Assembly (NCBI RefSeq): GCF_001625305.1
Contig: NW_017804043.1
Span: 731,908-795,907 of the forward strand
Source: Branchiostoma belcheri
Lineage: Eukaryota > Chordata > Leptocardii > Amphioxiformes > Branchiostomatidae
Direction: 5' to 3'
Length of the DNA: 64,000 nt
In this document: one piece after another, positions 51,301 to 54,370 of the stretch
Layout: each line of letters begins with the position of its first letter
How positions within the stretch are numbered: position 1 is the stretch's first letter
The notes under the pieces: generated by a model
Told to the model about the DNA's origin: nothing
Databases searched by the model: none
What the model saw: the letters and a program-made list of their open reading frames with translations, nothing else
Program-made: the position numbers and the translations under genes

Positions 51301-52911
51301 ACACGTCTGTAAAAGTCCTGTTGTAGACAAGAACTATATGGCTTTAACATTTGATCTCAAGTAGGCACCTTGACTGTGCTTGTCATTTTTTGTTTAAATG
51401 ATGTACATCATTCAGTAGCTTATTTCTCCTTCAAAAGGAGCTTTCTGGATTTGTTTTCAGTTAGTAACTAGTATATTGTATGGTCATACATACATGTATA
51501 ACATAAAAGAGAGAAGGCCATGTTACTTCCTCTTGAAAATGAGCCCCCATACTGGGCTAACTCTACTCTAGATGAAAAGGGTCAGACATATTACTTTTAT
51601 CTGAAAGTTTCTGAAGTATAATTGGCCTCTTGGGAACCTCAGCCCAATGCAGCGGATGCAAAGTTTGGCTTTTAAACACACATGAAGATTATTACAAGAT
51701 TGTACATCAAAGCCAGTATGAATGGTTCATTTTTCAAACTGGGTACTTACAGAGCTGGTATTTGCCATTAATAAGATACAGCATCAAAGGTATATTTTCT
51801 GCAATTCAAAATGTTTTCTGCGTTTTTGATCTTCAATGCTGTGGACATCCACAGGCTTTGAGGTGGTATGGATACAGAATTTCTGCATTTGAATTCTTGG
51901 GCTTGAAAGTTTGTAATCCGTGTTCAAGTTATTTTTACTACAAATAAAAACAGGAAAGATGAACATATATTATAATTACTTATAATACATCCTTCAATGT
52001 TTTTTGAAGATATTAATTAGAAATCAATTTTACAGTACTTCAACAATTCTAGTGAGTGATACATTTTGCAGTTAAAAATATGTATGCTTAAGCTAGTTGT
52101 AATCATGTCAATATAGTGTTGAAATATGTATGTTTGTATCACAGTTTTAATTCAATCTTAGTGTAGTTGAGAGAAATATCTTGCATTTTGATATTCAAAT
52201 AATCATCATAGAAGCACTGAATTACCTTGTTGTGGCCTACATTTTTCATGTTTGACCAAAGAGCTTTACAAAATAAATCCTCTTATAATTCCAGATTATG
52301 CTACACATACACATGTATATAGGTCACAGTCAGGAGTTGTAAGCCTGATTCTAATCAGATTGTATCAGGTACAGCTTTTCAAAACACACATAACTCAATA
52401 GTTCATAACTAGGTCAACATTTAGAGACTGAATACTTTAAATCTACTTTGTTTCTTCTGGATACACAAGTAAAAATGTATTGCTTTAGATGGATTTATCT
52501 GTTGGTTTTTGTGTATACTTGTTTGACAATGTGCTACGTGTAGGTTGACAGCGCATGGGTGGGAAAGATTGTCAGATAGAATGACAGGTGGTTAAAAAGG
52601 TCAGACACAGGAAATGGGGTGAACTTGAATGTCCCAAAAAGTTACCAAGCTGCAAGAGCCAACAGGAATTAAAGGTTGACATGGGGGGATTCAGGGAGCT
52701 CAGGATTGTATGAGATACCAACCCAACCCTGCATCCAATTTTTGTCTTCTGTCATAAATAAATTACTTGTATGTCATACAGCTCCTCCTTTTTATAATTG
52801 ATTCATGCATGAAAACCGTAAATTCTTTCCAGAAGTTTGAAATCTCAATTCTTTGTCTGCAGGTGGAATGATGCTACCGTGGACTGGAATGGAACAGACC
52901 CAATTCTCTAG
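6539..52911 (+). CDS. MINDY4: MINDY4, ubiquitin carboxyl-terminal hydrolase (K48-linkage deubiquitinase), 18 coding exons
   Basis: MINDY-family cysteine protease, expected to trim K48-linked polyubiquitin in the cytoplasm. CDS = join(6539..6601, 8563..8682, 9155..9275, 10110..10302, 11146..11314, 17003..17664, 17772..17928, 18476..18592, 19096..19190, 19555..19656, 19941..20004, 20279..20344, 21134..21201, 21596..21659, 23216..23448 with gap, 24034..24214, 27070..27142, 52863..52911). All introns are GT-AG and the phases join without stops. The N-terminal motif [10 protein letters not shown], a Ser-rich low-complexity middle (about 100-490) and a C-terminal catalytic domain match vertebrate MINDY4. 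Catalytic motifs are VQNKGGPCG (Gln532, Cys538) and SESHFSVLF (His). The protein ends WNGTDPIL. At about 842 residues it is somewhat longer than the human protein, mainly in exon 6. Exon 15 contains an assembly gap. An unrelated LRR gene lies in intron 5. Confidence 0.95.
7017..7967. mobile_element. 951-bp DNA transposon with 72-bp perfect terminal inverted repeats and 9-bp target duplication
   Basis: 7017-7088 is the exact reverse complement of 7896-7967 (72 of 72 bases; both begin GGGTTTCCGGAAAAGGC from their outer ends). TTGGGAGAG lies immediately outside each end (7008-7016 and 7968-7976) as a direct repeat, which is a textbook target-site duplication. There is no transposase frame, so it is non-autonomous. 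A 9-bp duplication with long termini suggests a MULE-like or Merlin-like relative. Identical arms imply a recent insertion. A smaller inverted repeat (about 7290-7415) lies inside. Confidence 0.88.
8055..8165. repeat. Compound GA/GT microsatellite
   Basis: Alternating (GA)n and (GT)n tracts in MINDY4 intron 1. Low-complexity frames here encode only Ser/Thr/His repeats. Confidence 0.85.
8563..8682 (+). CDS. MINDY4: MINDY4 exon 2
   Basis: Codons 22-61, phase 0 to phase 0. It starts after 'tgtgcag' with [18 protein letters not shown] and ends EYLMKKNK before GTACAG. It aligns along its whole length with the conserved N-terminal region of MINDY4. Confidence 0.92.
9155..9275 (+). CDS. MINDY4: MINDY4 exon 3
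   Basis: Starts after 'cacctag' with [18 protein letters not shown], which matches the vertebrate segment ending ITRYFL. It leaves in phase 1 (one G before GTACAA). Confidence 0.88.
9700..10062. mobile_element. MITE with CATGCCCGT termini and 5-bp target duplication, containing an assembly gap
   Basis: The left end CATGCCCGTCGCCAGG is inverted at the right end (CCTGGCTACGGGCATG). GATAA flanks both sides (9695-9699, 10063-10067). The internal segment includes 'gcgccgaaggcacgagg'. Bases 10005-10043 are N. No coding capacity is visible. Termini and 5-bp duplication are compatible with a hAT-related group, but this is not certain. Confidence 0.7.
10005..10043. other. Assembly gap (39 N)
   Basis: The gap lies just inside the right terminus of the MITE in MINDY4 intron 3, next to a C-rich run. 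Exon 4 starts 67 bp downstream and is unaffected. Confidence 0.99.
10110..10302 (+). CDS. MINDY4: MINDY4 exon 4
   Basis: Enters in phase 1 after 'tctcttcag', giving [18 protein letters not shown], and leaves with AG before GTTAGT (phase 2). It encodes a polar, probably disordered linker. Assignment rests on frame continuity and splice sites more than on homology. Confidence 0.82.
10725..11002. repeat. Direct duplication, 152-bp period
   Basis: 'ctgtccaaaacgta' at 10725 and 10877 begins two similar blocks that share 'cagggytt.acactt', 'acattctgtg.ttgac.gctt' and 'ttactctt'. They lie in MINDY4 intron 4. Confidence 0.7.
11067..11096 (-). ncRNA. Degenerate hammerhead-ribozyme-like core
   Basis: On the minus strand it reads CTCAGGA, then AGGTGAC-agac-AGTCACT, then GAAAC. 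The stem II-like hairpin and GAAAC are intact, but the CUGANGA box has G5 changed to C. The surrounding segment of about 110 bp matches 53800-53930. It is probably a decayed retroelement relic with no activity. Confidence 0.35.
11146..11314 (+). CDS. MINDY4: MINDY4 exon 5
   Basis: Enters in phase 2 after 'tttgcag' and leaves in phase 0 at GTGAGT. It contains [17 protein letters not shown], matching the conserved RGMMSGPI motif of vertebrate MINDY4 in the linker upstream of the catalytic domain. Confidence 0.92.
11584..11735 (-). mobile_element. SINE family A, diverged copy
   Basis: Read on the minus strand, the head contains the B-box-like GGTTCGATCCC. The body matches the 34951 copy: 'ggtacccattcacacttg', 'gaggaaagtcgtgtaaagtg' and 'cctttcccaaggacacaa'. 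It lies about 260 bp upstream of the nested LRR gene. Confidence 0.65.
11992..12430 (+). CDS. LRR receptor exon 1 (signal peptide, N-cap, first LRRs)
   Basis: Codons 1-146 plus one base; the donor is GTACGT. The reading frame is open further upstream (ATG at 11803), but only the ATG at 11992 is followed directly by a signal peptide, so it is preferred. The intron interrupts an LRR in phase 1. Confidence 0.8.
11992..16028 (+). CDS. Single-pass LRR receptor with tyrosine-rich repetitive cytoplasmic tail (nested gene)
   Basis: CDS = join(11992..12430, 13078..16028), 1129 residues. The ATG has a strong context (CACCATGG) and opens a signal peptide (1-23; core LLYFLLLV and LLLV). In order: a Cys-rich N-cap (C28, C32, C47, C49, C59, C73); about six LRRs (75-240; for example [11 protein letters not shown] and [11 protein letters not shown]); a C-cap (C242, C251, C268, C303); a Thr-rich stalk; one membrane span (about 359-381, then YERC); and a tail of about 748 residues. 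The tail has 49-residue repeats (427-605), seventeen 15-residue repeats (606-860) and six repeats of about 35 residues (864-1075). VSYMDV is a perfect ITIM-type motif. There is no TIR, Ig or kinase domain. The gene lies wholly within MINDY4 intron 5 on the same strand. An innate immune or adhesion receptor role is inference; the family was not named. Confidence 0.85.
12431..13077 (+). other. LRR receptor intron
   Basis: 647 bp, GTACGT...CCACAG. AT-rich, with no repeat or other gene recognised inside it. Confidence 0.75.
13078..16028 (+). CDS. LRR receptor exon 2 (remaining LRRs, C-cap, membrane span, whole tail)
   Basis: Begins after 'gtccacag', with AA completing a Glu codon, and runs open for 2951 bp to TAA (16026-16028). 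All three tail repeat families lie in this one exon, so they can expand or shrink by unequal exchange without affecting splicing. The last 54 residues are non-repetitive. Confidence 0.85.
13917..14453 (+). repeat. Coding minisatellite I: 147-bp (49-aa) repeat, 3.7 copies
   Basis: Copies start at 13917, 14064, 14211 and 14358 (the last is partial), with only a few base differences. Each encodes [20 protein letters not shown], then KLFPYATT and an acidic spacer. Tyr436, 485, 534 and 583 lie in V-S-Y-M-D-V. Near identity indicates recent amplification or homogenisation. Confidence 0.95.
14454..15218 (+). repeat. Coding minisatellite II: 45-bp (15-aa) repeat, 17 copies
   Basis: 765 bp in exactly 17 units of DPGPQLQPY-(A/S)VT-(Y/H)-(D/N)E. 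Copies differ at three switch sites: A or S, Y or H (one T/C transition), and D or N. Tyrosine fills the second site in 9 copies and histidine in 8. Because the period is a multiple of three, the opposite strand is also free of stops (14446-15267), which is not evidence for a gene. Confidence 0.97.
15228..15861 (+). repeat. Coding repeat III: about 105-bp unit, six copies
   Basis: Each unit opens with (LP/GT)RC(N/H)T and contains a YxSL motif: A-G-Y-T-S-L in five and E-G-Y-M-S-L in one. It ends (G/R)QS. Two copies carry an acidic insert ([11 protein letters not shown]) instead of the NQQTTN stretch. Unit length varies from 31 to 37 residues, so this family is older than the other two. Confidence 0.9.
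16312..16519 (+). terminator. Candidate polyadenylation signals of the LRR receptor gene
   Basis: The first canonical AATAAA after the stop is at 16514-16519, inside the MITE at 16460-16846. An ATTAAA variant lies at 16312-16317. Either would give a 3' UTR of about 300-500 bp. No transcript evidence is available. Confidence 0.3.
16460..16846. mobile_element. GGCC-ended MITE, left end eroded
   Basis: The right end reads 'gatgtcatccataaaatt...gtgtggcc' followed by TTA. The inner part of its inverted copy is at 16460 ('tttaattttatggatgacatcc'), but the outermost 12 bp of the left end are lost. Internal sequence ('gactaccatggactacccagg', 'agagccaggccag') is shared, inverted, with the copy at 54371-54810. 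Confidence 0.65.
17003..17664 (+). CDS. MINDY4: MINDY4 exon 6
   Basis: The largest exon (220 codons plus 2 bases), phase 0 in, phase 2 out. Starts [20 protein letters not shown] after 'ttctacag' and is rich in Ser, Thr, Lys and Glu with no predicted fold. A short basic helix-like stretch ([15 protein letters not shown]) lies near its end. This linker is longer than in the human protein. Confidence 0.88.
17772..17928 (+). CDS. MINDY4: MINDY4 exon 7
   Basis: Enters in phase 2 after 'cttgtag', leaves in phase 0 at GTAAGC. Contains the acidic [16 protein letters not shown], which parallels the acidic LEDVEDEL segment just before the catalytic domain in vertebrates, then [12 protein letters not shown]. 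Confidence 0.9.
18119..18149 (-). ncRNA. Hammerhead-like core, variant
   Basis: On the minus strand: CCGACGA, then AAGGTAGT-ggat-GCTAGCT, then GAAAC. One base differs from CUGANGA (U4 to C). A related copy is at 61171-61201. Both share the flank 'gattttggaaacggtca'. Confidence 0.35.
18211..18375 (-). mobile_element. LINE remnant: end of a non-LTR retrotransposon polyprotein
   Basis: The minus-strand frame reads [19 protein letters not shown], then [18 protein letters not shown], and ends PGMCI-stop. The GRPxxRWxDxI...DRxxWxxLM pattern is the usual C terminus downstream of reverse transcriptase in CR1/Jockey-type LINEs. The upstream part of the element is missing. Confidence 0.8.
18476..18592 (+). 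CDS. MINDY4: MINDY4 exon 8 (catalytic domain start, Gln)
   Basis: 39 codons, phase 0 to 0. [18 protein letters not shown] opens the catalytic domain and the exon ends FGIVQNK. The Gln codon (18584-18586) is the conserved residue upstream of the catalytic Cys. Confidence 0.95.
18622..18852. mobile_element. Short inverted-repeat element
   Basis: AACCCTTGTCCTG (18622) is inverted as CAGGACAAGGGTT (to 18852). A second, right-truncated copy with the same order of blocks ('gagcccatat', 'tatagtgcccta', 'gcggaagta.ctacgccaccgc') is at 41265-41460. Confidence 0.65.
19096..19190 (+). CDS. MINDY4: MINDY4 exon 9 (catalytic Cys)
   Basis: Begins [20 protein letters not shown]; the nucleophile Cys is codon 19105-19107 (residue 538). 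Leaves in phase 2 after CAC AG before GTATAC. Confidence 0.96.
19555..19656 (+). CDS. MINDY4: MINDY4 exon 10
   Basis: Enters in phase 2 after 'cccaccccag'. [20 protein letters not shown] matches the vertebrate LALADIVWRAG segment. Leaves in phase 2 (AT before GTGAGT). Confidence 0.95.
19941..20004 (+). CDS. MINDY4: MINDY4 exon 11
   Basis: Completes an AT-G Met codon, then [20 protein letters not shown]. Leaves in phase 0 at GTGAGT. Aligns with the vertebrate segment between the RAG motif and LETLTL. Confidence 0.9.
20279..20344 (+). CDS. MINDY4: MINDY4 exon 12
   Basis: 22 codons, [20 protein letters not shown] and on to SL, phase 0 to 0, between 'gcattag' and GTGAGT. Matches the EDLxxFLQQ helix of the vertebrate protein. 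Confidence 0.9.
21134..21201 (+). CDS. MINDY4: MINDY4 exon 13
   Basis: [20 protein letters not shown] after 'atttcag', matching the conserved 'GxxLxLxSAILSRS' core strand and helix. Leaves in phase 2 (CA before GTAAGG). Confidence 0.94.
21596..21659 (+). CDS. MINDY4: MINDY4 exon 14
   Basis: Starts with T completing a His codon after 'gttttag'. Contains [11 protein letters not shown], one of the most conserved MINDY4 blocks. Phase 0 exit at GTGAGG. Confidence 0.96.
21695..21987 (-). mobile_element. tRNA-derived SINE (family B)
   Basis: On the minus strand the head reads 'cagcgtgtgtagtccagtgg' with a B box GAGTTCGAATCCC. The body contains 'ttaacgtcccgtccgaagga', 'ggggaaattcccc' and 'gtgatctcgatccag'. 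A 5'-truncated copy of the body is at 48238-48425. It lies in MINDY4 intron 14. Confidence 0.75.
23216..23448 (+). CDS. MINDY4: MINDY4 exon 15, interrupted by an assembly gap
   Basis: The left part encodes [20 protein letters not shown] and on to ELDSG. The right part encodes [20 protein letters not shown] and on to EHYGSCQ before GTAGGT. The N run (23291-23356) sits between them in a G-rich stretch. The flanks read in different frames across 66 N, and together they already supply 55 codons where the human segment has 54. The gap is therefore almost certainly mis-sized and contains little or no real sequence. The gene is not judged broken. Confidence 0.93.
23291..23356. other. MINDY4: Assembly gap (66 N) inside MINDY4 exon 15
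   Basis: Bounded by GGACTCGGGG on the left and CGGGGGGTGGGG on the right, suggesting a failure at a G-run or between two haplotypes. Confidence 0.99.
23451..23705. repeat. MINDY4: 50-bp minisatellite, five copies, abutting the exon 15 donor
   Basis: The unit is 'ctgtatctgtatagccggta' plus 'taaccgccctttggcgtaac' plus 'acaccagctt', with starts near 23461, 23511, 23561, 23611 and 23661. Single copies of the same module occur, in either orientation, at about 26375-26435, 39525-39665, 46000-46055, 46440-46495 and 48645-48700. Confidence 0.9.
24034..24214 (+). CDS. MINDY4: MINDY4 exon 16 (catalytic His)
   Basis: [20 protein letters not shown] contains the catalytic His (codon 24091-24093). [20 protein letters not shown] follows. 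Both are near-identical to vertebrate MINDY4. Enters in phase 0 after 'ccccag' and leaves in phase 1 at GTAAGG. Confidence 0.97.
24310..24480 (+). mobile_element. LINE remnant, C-terminal fragment
   Basis: The frame reads [18 protein letters not shown], then [20 protein letters not shown]. This fits the (W/Y)GHVxRMDxxRxPK...GxRxxGRPxxRW block that follows the LINE reverse transcriptase. The remnant is short and has no intact enzyme. It lies 96 bp after exon 16. Confidence 0.65.
24931..25071. mobile_element. 141-bp mariner-type MITE
   Basis: ATGAAAATTAAACTGTT at the left is inverted at the right (AACAGTTTAATTTTCAT). The inner arms pair through 'actcaagaaaaa'. TA flanks both ends (24929-24930, 25072-25073), as for Tc1/mariner elements. 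Confidence 0.75.
25322..25674. mobile_element. GGCCTAG-ended MITE, copy 1
   Basis: GGCCTAGAAAATAAATGTTG at the left faces an inverted diverged copy ending TTCCTAGGCC. TAA flanks both sides (25319-25321, 25675-25677). Relatives are at 30762-31144 and 38899-39369. The 3-bp duplication suggests a PIF/Harbinger-type element. Confidence 0.75.
27070..27142 (+). CDS. MINDY4: MINDY4 exon 17
   Basis: Enters in phase 1 after 'tgactgtag'. Encodes [20 protein letters not shown] and on to CIRT, matching the vertebrate DLVPPLELCIRTK segment. Leaves in phase 2 (AA before GTAAGT). Confidence 0.95.
27158..27350. repeat. (CAAT)n/(CAAA)n microsatellites
   Basis: A compound tract at 27158-27231 and a shorter (CAAT)n at 27331-27350, starting 16 bp after the exon 17 donor. 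Confidence 0.9.
28185..28455. repeat. Foldback-family fragments, two partial copies
   Basis: 'gccagccaggtggcaaatgg', 'taactgtctggccaatttga' and a second set at 28395-28445 match the interior of the 5334, 57224 and 62621 elements. Confidence 0.45.
29367..30037 (+). mobile_element. Helitron-like non-autonomous element
   Basis: The 3' end has an 8-bp stem with a 4-base loop (CATTTGCT 30005-30012, AGCAAATG 30017-30024), then CTAG at 30034-30037 followed by T. Near the 5' side is another palindrome, CTTCACCACAAAGTGGTGAAG. The interior has two direct repeats of about 200 bp around 'gacctgaaattyggtatggg' and 'gacatacaccactttaaaat'. The exact 5' boundary is uncertain. No Rep/helicase frame is present. 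Shared with 1-440 and, at the 3' end only, 2560-2610. Confidence 0.6.
30762..31144. mobile_element. GGCCTAG-ended MITE, copy 2
   Basis: 383 bp; ends GGCCTAGG and CCTAGGCC. TGA flanks both sides (30759-30761, 31145-31147). The interior shares 'gtagggattatctttt', 'aaaacttgca.gaggacac' and 'ggtgtcagatcatggagcta' with copies 1 and 3. Confidence 0.78.
32130..33430. repeat. Tandem array, about 180-bp unit, seven copies, alternating two subtypes
   Basis: 'cagtcttta' recurs at 32228, 32405, 32598, 32785, 32961, 33135 and 33304 (steps 177, 193, 187, 176, 174, 169). Subtype A continues 'agagycaacagggt'; subtype B continues 'tactatgaaagggtcataaa'. The order is A-B-A-B-A-B-B, so the early part is a dimeric higher-order repeat. 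Confidence 0.88.
33720..33907 (-). mobile_element. SINE family A, minus-strand copy
   Basis: Head (minus strand) GGGGTCGTGTGGTGTACCGG with B box GGTTCGAGTCC. The body matches the full-length 34951 copy. The 3' tail is diverged. Confidence 0.8.
34015..34720. repeat. Direct duplication, about 475-bp period
   Basis: 'cataacctgcctgatccatt' at about 34030 and 'tataacctgcctggtccatt' at about 34504 begin blocks of about 200 bp. They share 'atttatgg..gccaaatggagcat' and 'caggaaaacttg'. A third, weaker set of related phrases continues at 34800-34920 and 35260-35335. Confidence 0.7.
34951..35201 (+). mobile_element. SINE family A, full-length copy
   Basis: A box 'tggcacaatgg', B box-like 'ggtttgagtcc' (one change), middle module 'gggaaaggcacttcacacaa', and tail ending in (AAATC)n at 35184-35201. 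The most complete copy in the window. Confidence 0.85.
35810..36160. repeat. Two tandem copies of about 170 bp containing a tRNA-like segment
   Basis: 'ttgtgacgctagcaga' at about 35814 and 35984. Each copy carries on its minus strand a B-box-like GGGTTCAAATCC (first copy mutated), so it may be a duplicated SINE. Confidence 0.7.
36290..37920. repeat. Tandem array with a three-unit higher-order repeat
   Basis: 'tagggtcatggaaa' recurs at 36504, 36725, 36898, 37070, 37291, 37468, 37644 and 37836 (steps 221, 173, 172, 221, 177, 176, 192). The long units contain an extra 'atgctgtgatttggactccc' plus 'agatctctgtgctcac' segment. The pattern long-short-short repeats with a period of about 570 bp. Confidence 0.88.
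38308..38682. mobile_element. GGCCACACC-ended MITE (375 bp)
   Basis: GGCCACACCAATTTAATTTC and onward (33 bp, through 'ggttaacggat') is inverted at 38650-38682. TTA duplications lie at 38305-38307 and 38683-38685. Non-coding. Confidence 0.85.
38899..39369. mobile_element. GGCCTAG-ended MITE, copy 3, with internal duplication
   Basis: The right end (to 39369) carries the family terminus. The left end is present twice, at 38899 and 39038, from a tandem duplication of about 139 bp. The host phrase 'ttattacacagatgactgca' occurs on both sides of the element (about 38867 and 39373), so the locus was rearranged after insertion. Confidence 0.65.
39942..40690. repeat. Tandem array, about 185-bp unit, four copies
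   Basis: 'ggtgaaatctcagct' recurs at 39942, 40127, 40308 and 40502 (steps 185, 181, 194). Each copy also has 'tacgtaatactg.cacaattgatcta', 'gtgggatttgcagt' and 'gggcag.tgaggttgttgtact'. Confidence 0.88.
40752..41162. mobile_element. GGCCACACC-ended MITE (411 bp)
   Basis: Termini GGCCACACCAAGTAAATTTT and onward through 'atggatgacgtcc'. TTA duplications at 40749-40751 and 41163-41165. It is the reverse-orientation sister of 44164-44560, with matching interior ('gcaataaatcaggtggaata', 'cactgtcgtgactctttggt'). Confidence 0.9.
41265..41460. mobile_element. Truncated copy of the 18622 inverted-repeat element
   Basis: Begins 'aacccttgtcctgctgagcc' and follows the same block order; the right terminus is absent. 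Confidence 0.55.
42955..43510. repeat. Direct duplication, about 270-bp period
   Basis: Blocks starting 'attgccaagt' at about 42959 and 43230 share 'cataagtgtgcatac', 'tgtattattgta', 'gtctctttaga' and 'gggattt.gtgccaccgta'. Confidence 0.7.
44164..44560. mobile_element. GGCCACACC-ended MITE (397 bp)
   Basis: TTA duplications at 44161-44163 and 44561-44563. The left terminus runs GGCCACACCAAGTAAATTTT and onward. The right terminus lacks part of the inner GC-rich segment. Confidence 0.9.
44575..44900. repeat. Tandem duplication, about 185 bp
   Basis: 'tttggtcaacgttg' (about 44579) and 'tttggtcaacattg' (about 44756) begin two similar blocks containing 'ttttgcctgttag', 'ggatgtcatcct' and 'tacaacratata'. 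A diverged inverted relative is at about 20800-20950. Confidence 0.65.
45280..45360. repeat. (TG)n microsatellite
   Basis: About 40 near-perfect TG units. The His/Thr frame on the minus strand is an artefact of it. Confidence 0.97.
45990..47480. repeat. Tandem array, about 400-bp unit, four copies
   Basis: 'gactgaaaatccagca' at about 46168, 46557 and 46968, and 'gactaaaaatccagca' at about 47380. Each unit includes 'gatatgggttatggttggcc', 'atatacacactacgagaatc' and an inverted copy of the 50-bp minisatellite module ('aagctgttgtgttaccctga'). Confidence 0.88.
47490..48235. repeat. Tandem repeat with embedded (GGAAA)n tracts
   Basis: 'gtgcccaggaggggg' recurs at about 47505, 47797 and 47998. Shared 'tcatctgtcagaatcact' and 'ggtcagtccatattgca' follow. 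GGAAA tracts sit at 47697-47755, 47908-47955 and (decayed) 48185-48240. Confidence 0.8.
48238..48425 (-). mobile_element. SINE family B, truncated copy
   Basis: Matches 21695-21870 ('tcccactggtcgtgacaaag', 'tacagtatttacaggttcat', 'ggggaaattcccc') but lacks the tRNA-like head. Confidence 0.65.
50646..51135. repeat. Duplicated block of about 125 bp, 360 bp apart
   Basis: 50652-50765 and 51011-51125 share 'cattagctgaaatagaagtg', 'ttcagctgggctcatt', 'aaggtgtcaggaca' and 'gggatggttaattagt' with few changes. No coding frame or transposon ends are seen. Confidence 0.75.
52863..52911 (+). CDS. MINDY4: MINDY4 exon 18 (last, 16 residues and stop)
   Basis: After 'tctgcag', G completes a Lys codon, then [19 protein letters not shown] (TAG 52909-52911). 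The WNGxDPIL ending is diagnostic of MINDY4, so this tiny, distant exon is secure. Confidence 0.96.
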
Positions 52912-53140
52912 AAATGGTCAAGAAACAACATCTAAAAACACTCACAAAGGTTGTTGCTGTCTGTCTGTCTGTCTGTTTGTTTGTTTGTTTGTTCATTTTG
53001 TTTGTTACAAGTCTGTTGATCTTTAAAGTTATGCAAATCTTTTGAATCTCATTGATGACTTATACCTCTTAAAAAGACAAAATATTGATGTTATTTTTGG
53101 TGCTGAATTTTATTTTTTGCACTTATTATTAAAATATGAG
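52912..53140 (+). terminator. MINDY4: Probable MINDY4 3' UTR with weak poly(A) signal
   Basis: The best nearby signal is ATTAAA at 53128-53133, followed by a GT-containing stretch. A TCTG/TTTG microsatellite (52953-52992) lies in the UTR. No canonical AATAAA is close, so the end is uncertain. Confidence 0.35.
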
Positions 53141-53687
53141 TTGTCAAAATGTGCAAAACAAATGATACTGCAAAGTACATACAAGTAGACAAATTAATAT
53201 ATGATAGACACATTGTAATTGTGACAAGAAAACCATGTGATGTTTTTTCTTAACTTTGATGTTAGTTTGTCTTTCTGAAAAGTAGTGATGCTACAAAATA
53301 ATATTTTCTTAATCTATTGTTTTTGTTTTTTTCTATTCAACGGACATGTATATTAATACATCAAGAGTGTTACATGATATCGACCGATGTAAGATATTGC
53401 ATACTATTGTAATTAAAAGTTCTATATGTTTACTTGACTTTTAAATATGATAAAAAGATGTGACAAACTTAAACAACTTTGACCACCTGAATTCTTACCT
53501 TTCTCTTTAAATCACTAGATTTAACTCTGTTTAATCATTAAATAACAAATTGTTGAATATTATTAGCAAGTTATTTTTTTGCAATAGTGTTACACTATAT
53601 GTCATGAATGCCAGTGTCGTACTGTACAGTATTTGGACCACAAAACGCATGTTATGACGACTTAAATCATACTCAGTCATAATTACC

Positions 53688-53717
53688 CTGATGAAGATGA
53701 CTGACGGTCATAGAAAC
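53688..53717 (+). ncRNA. Hammerhead-ribozyme-like core with complete consensus boxes
   Basis: CTGATGA (53688-53694), a hairpin ATGAC-tgacg-GTCAT (stem II) and GAAAC (53713-53717) occur in the order and spacing of a hammerhead catalytic core. Stem III and the NUH cleavage site could not be identified with confidence. Hammerheads of this kind are known from Penelope-like elements and retrozymes. Flanking 'cagtgtcgtactg' and 'atttggaccaca' phrases repeat at about 53613, 53763 and 53935. Confidence 0.5.
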
Positions 53718-53878
53718 GTTGGCTCCTATTCAAAATACATAAACATTTATAAAATCATAACTGTCAGTGTCGTACTGCACACTATTTGGACCACATCCGC
53801 GAAGAGTTTCATCAGGTTGGTAAGTTACTGAGTAAATAGACTCTTTCAACACAACCAAGTGTTTTATTCACAGCCGAC

Positions 53879-53908
53879 GTTTCGGTGACCGTCTGTCACC
53901 TTCCTCGG
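53879..53908 (-). ncRNA. Hammerhead-like core, one box mutated
   Basis: On the minus strand: CCGAGGA, then AGGTGAC-agac-GGTCACC (a perfect 7-bp stem), then GAAACGTC. Only U4 deviates from CUGANGA. The surrounding block matches 11000-11110. Confidence 0.45.
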
Positions 53909-54370
53909 GGCAATTCTGTCTGGTTCACTTGGTCATTTGGACCACAAAACACATGCTTTGACGGCTAAAGTAAAACACTCAATTTGATTTATGCCGAAGA
54001 GTTCCCTGATTGATGTTCCCATCGTTAAGCCCGGAAGTGAACATGCCTTGCTGATCCGTGTTATCAGGGAGCTTAAAGATTCTGCTGCGTCTTGTTTTTT
54101 ACACCCTATTGAGGACGATTCCCCGTAACTATCACTTATGATCGATGACGGAAAGCTGCCACTAAGCCCTCCAACACCTCCAGCGACATGTTTAAACTTT
54201 TACCTGTCTCCAAGATCTCTCCCTGGAGGTATGAGATGTAGATTATCGTCAAGAATATCCCTGCGCGTCGTAATTTACTTTTAGGCGGTGTGATGTCTTC
54301 AGGCAGCAAGTGTAAAAGGTATAAACCTGGATGTACCTGTTGTGGCATGAAGCTTCAACAAGCTCACTTA

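Larger units (their letters stand above)
27143..52862 (+). other. MINDY4: MINDY4 intron 17, 25.7 kb, repeat-filled
   Basis: GTAAGT...TCTGCAG. It makes up more than half of the gene and separates a 17-codon last exon from the rest. No nested gene was found. The annotated repeats account for much of it. Stretches with nothing recognised beyond short AT-rich sequence include 27360-28150, 28500-29360, 30050-30750, 31150-32120, 41470-42950, 43520-44160, 48700-50640 and 51140-52860. Confidence 0.9.
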
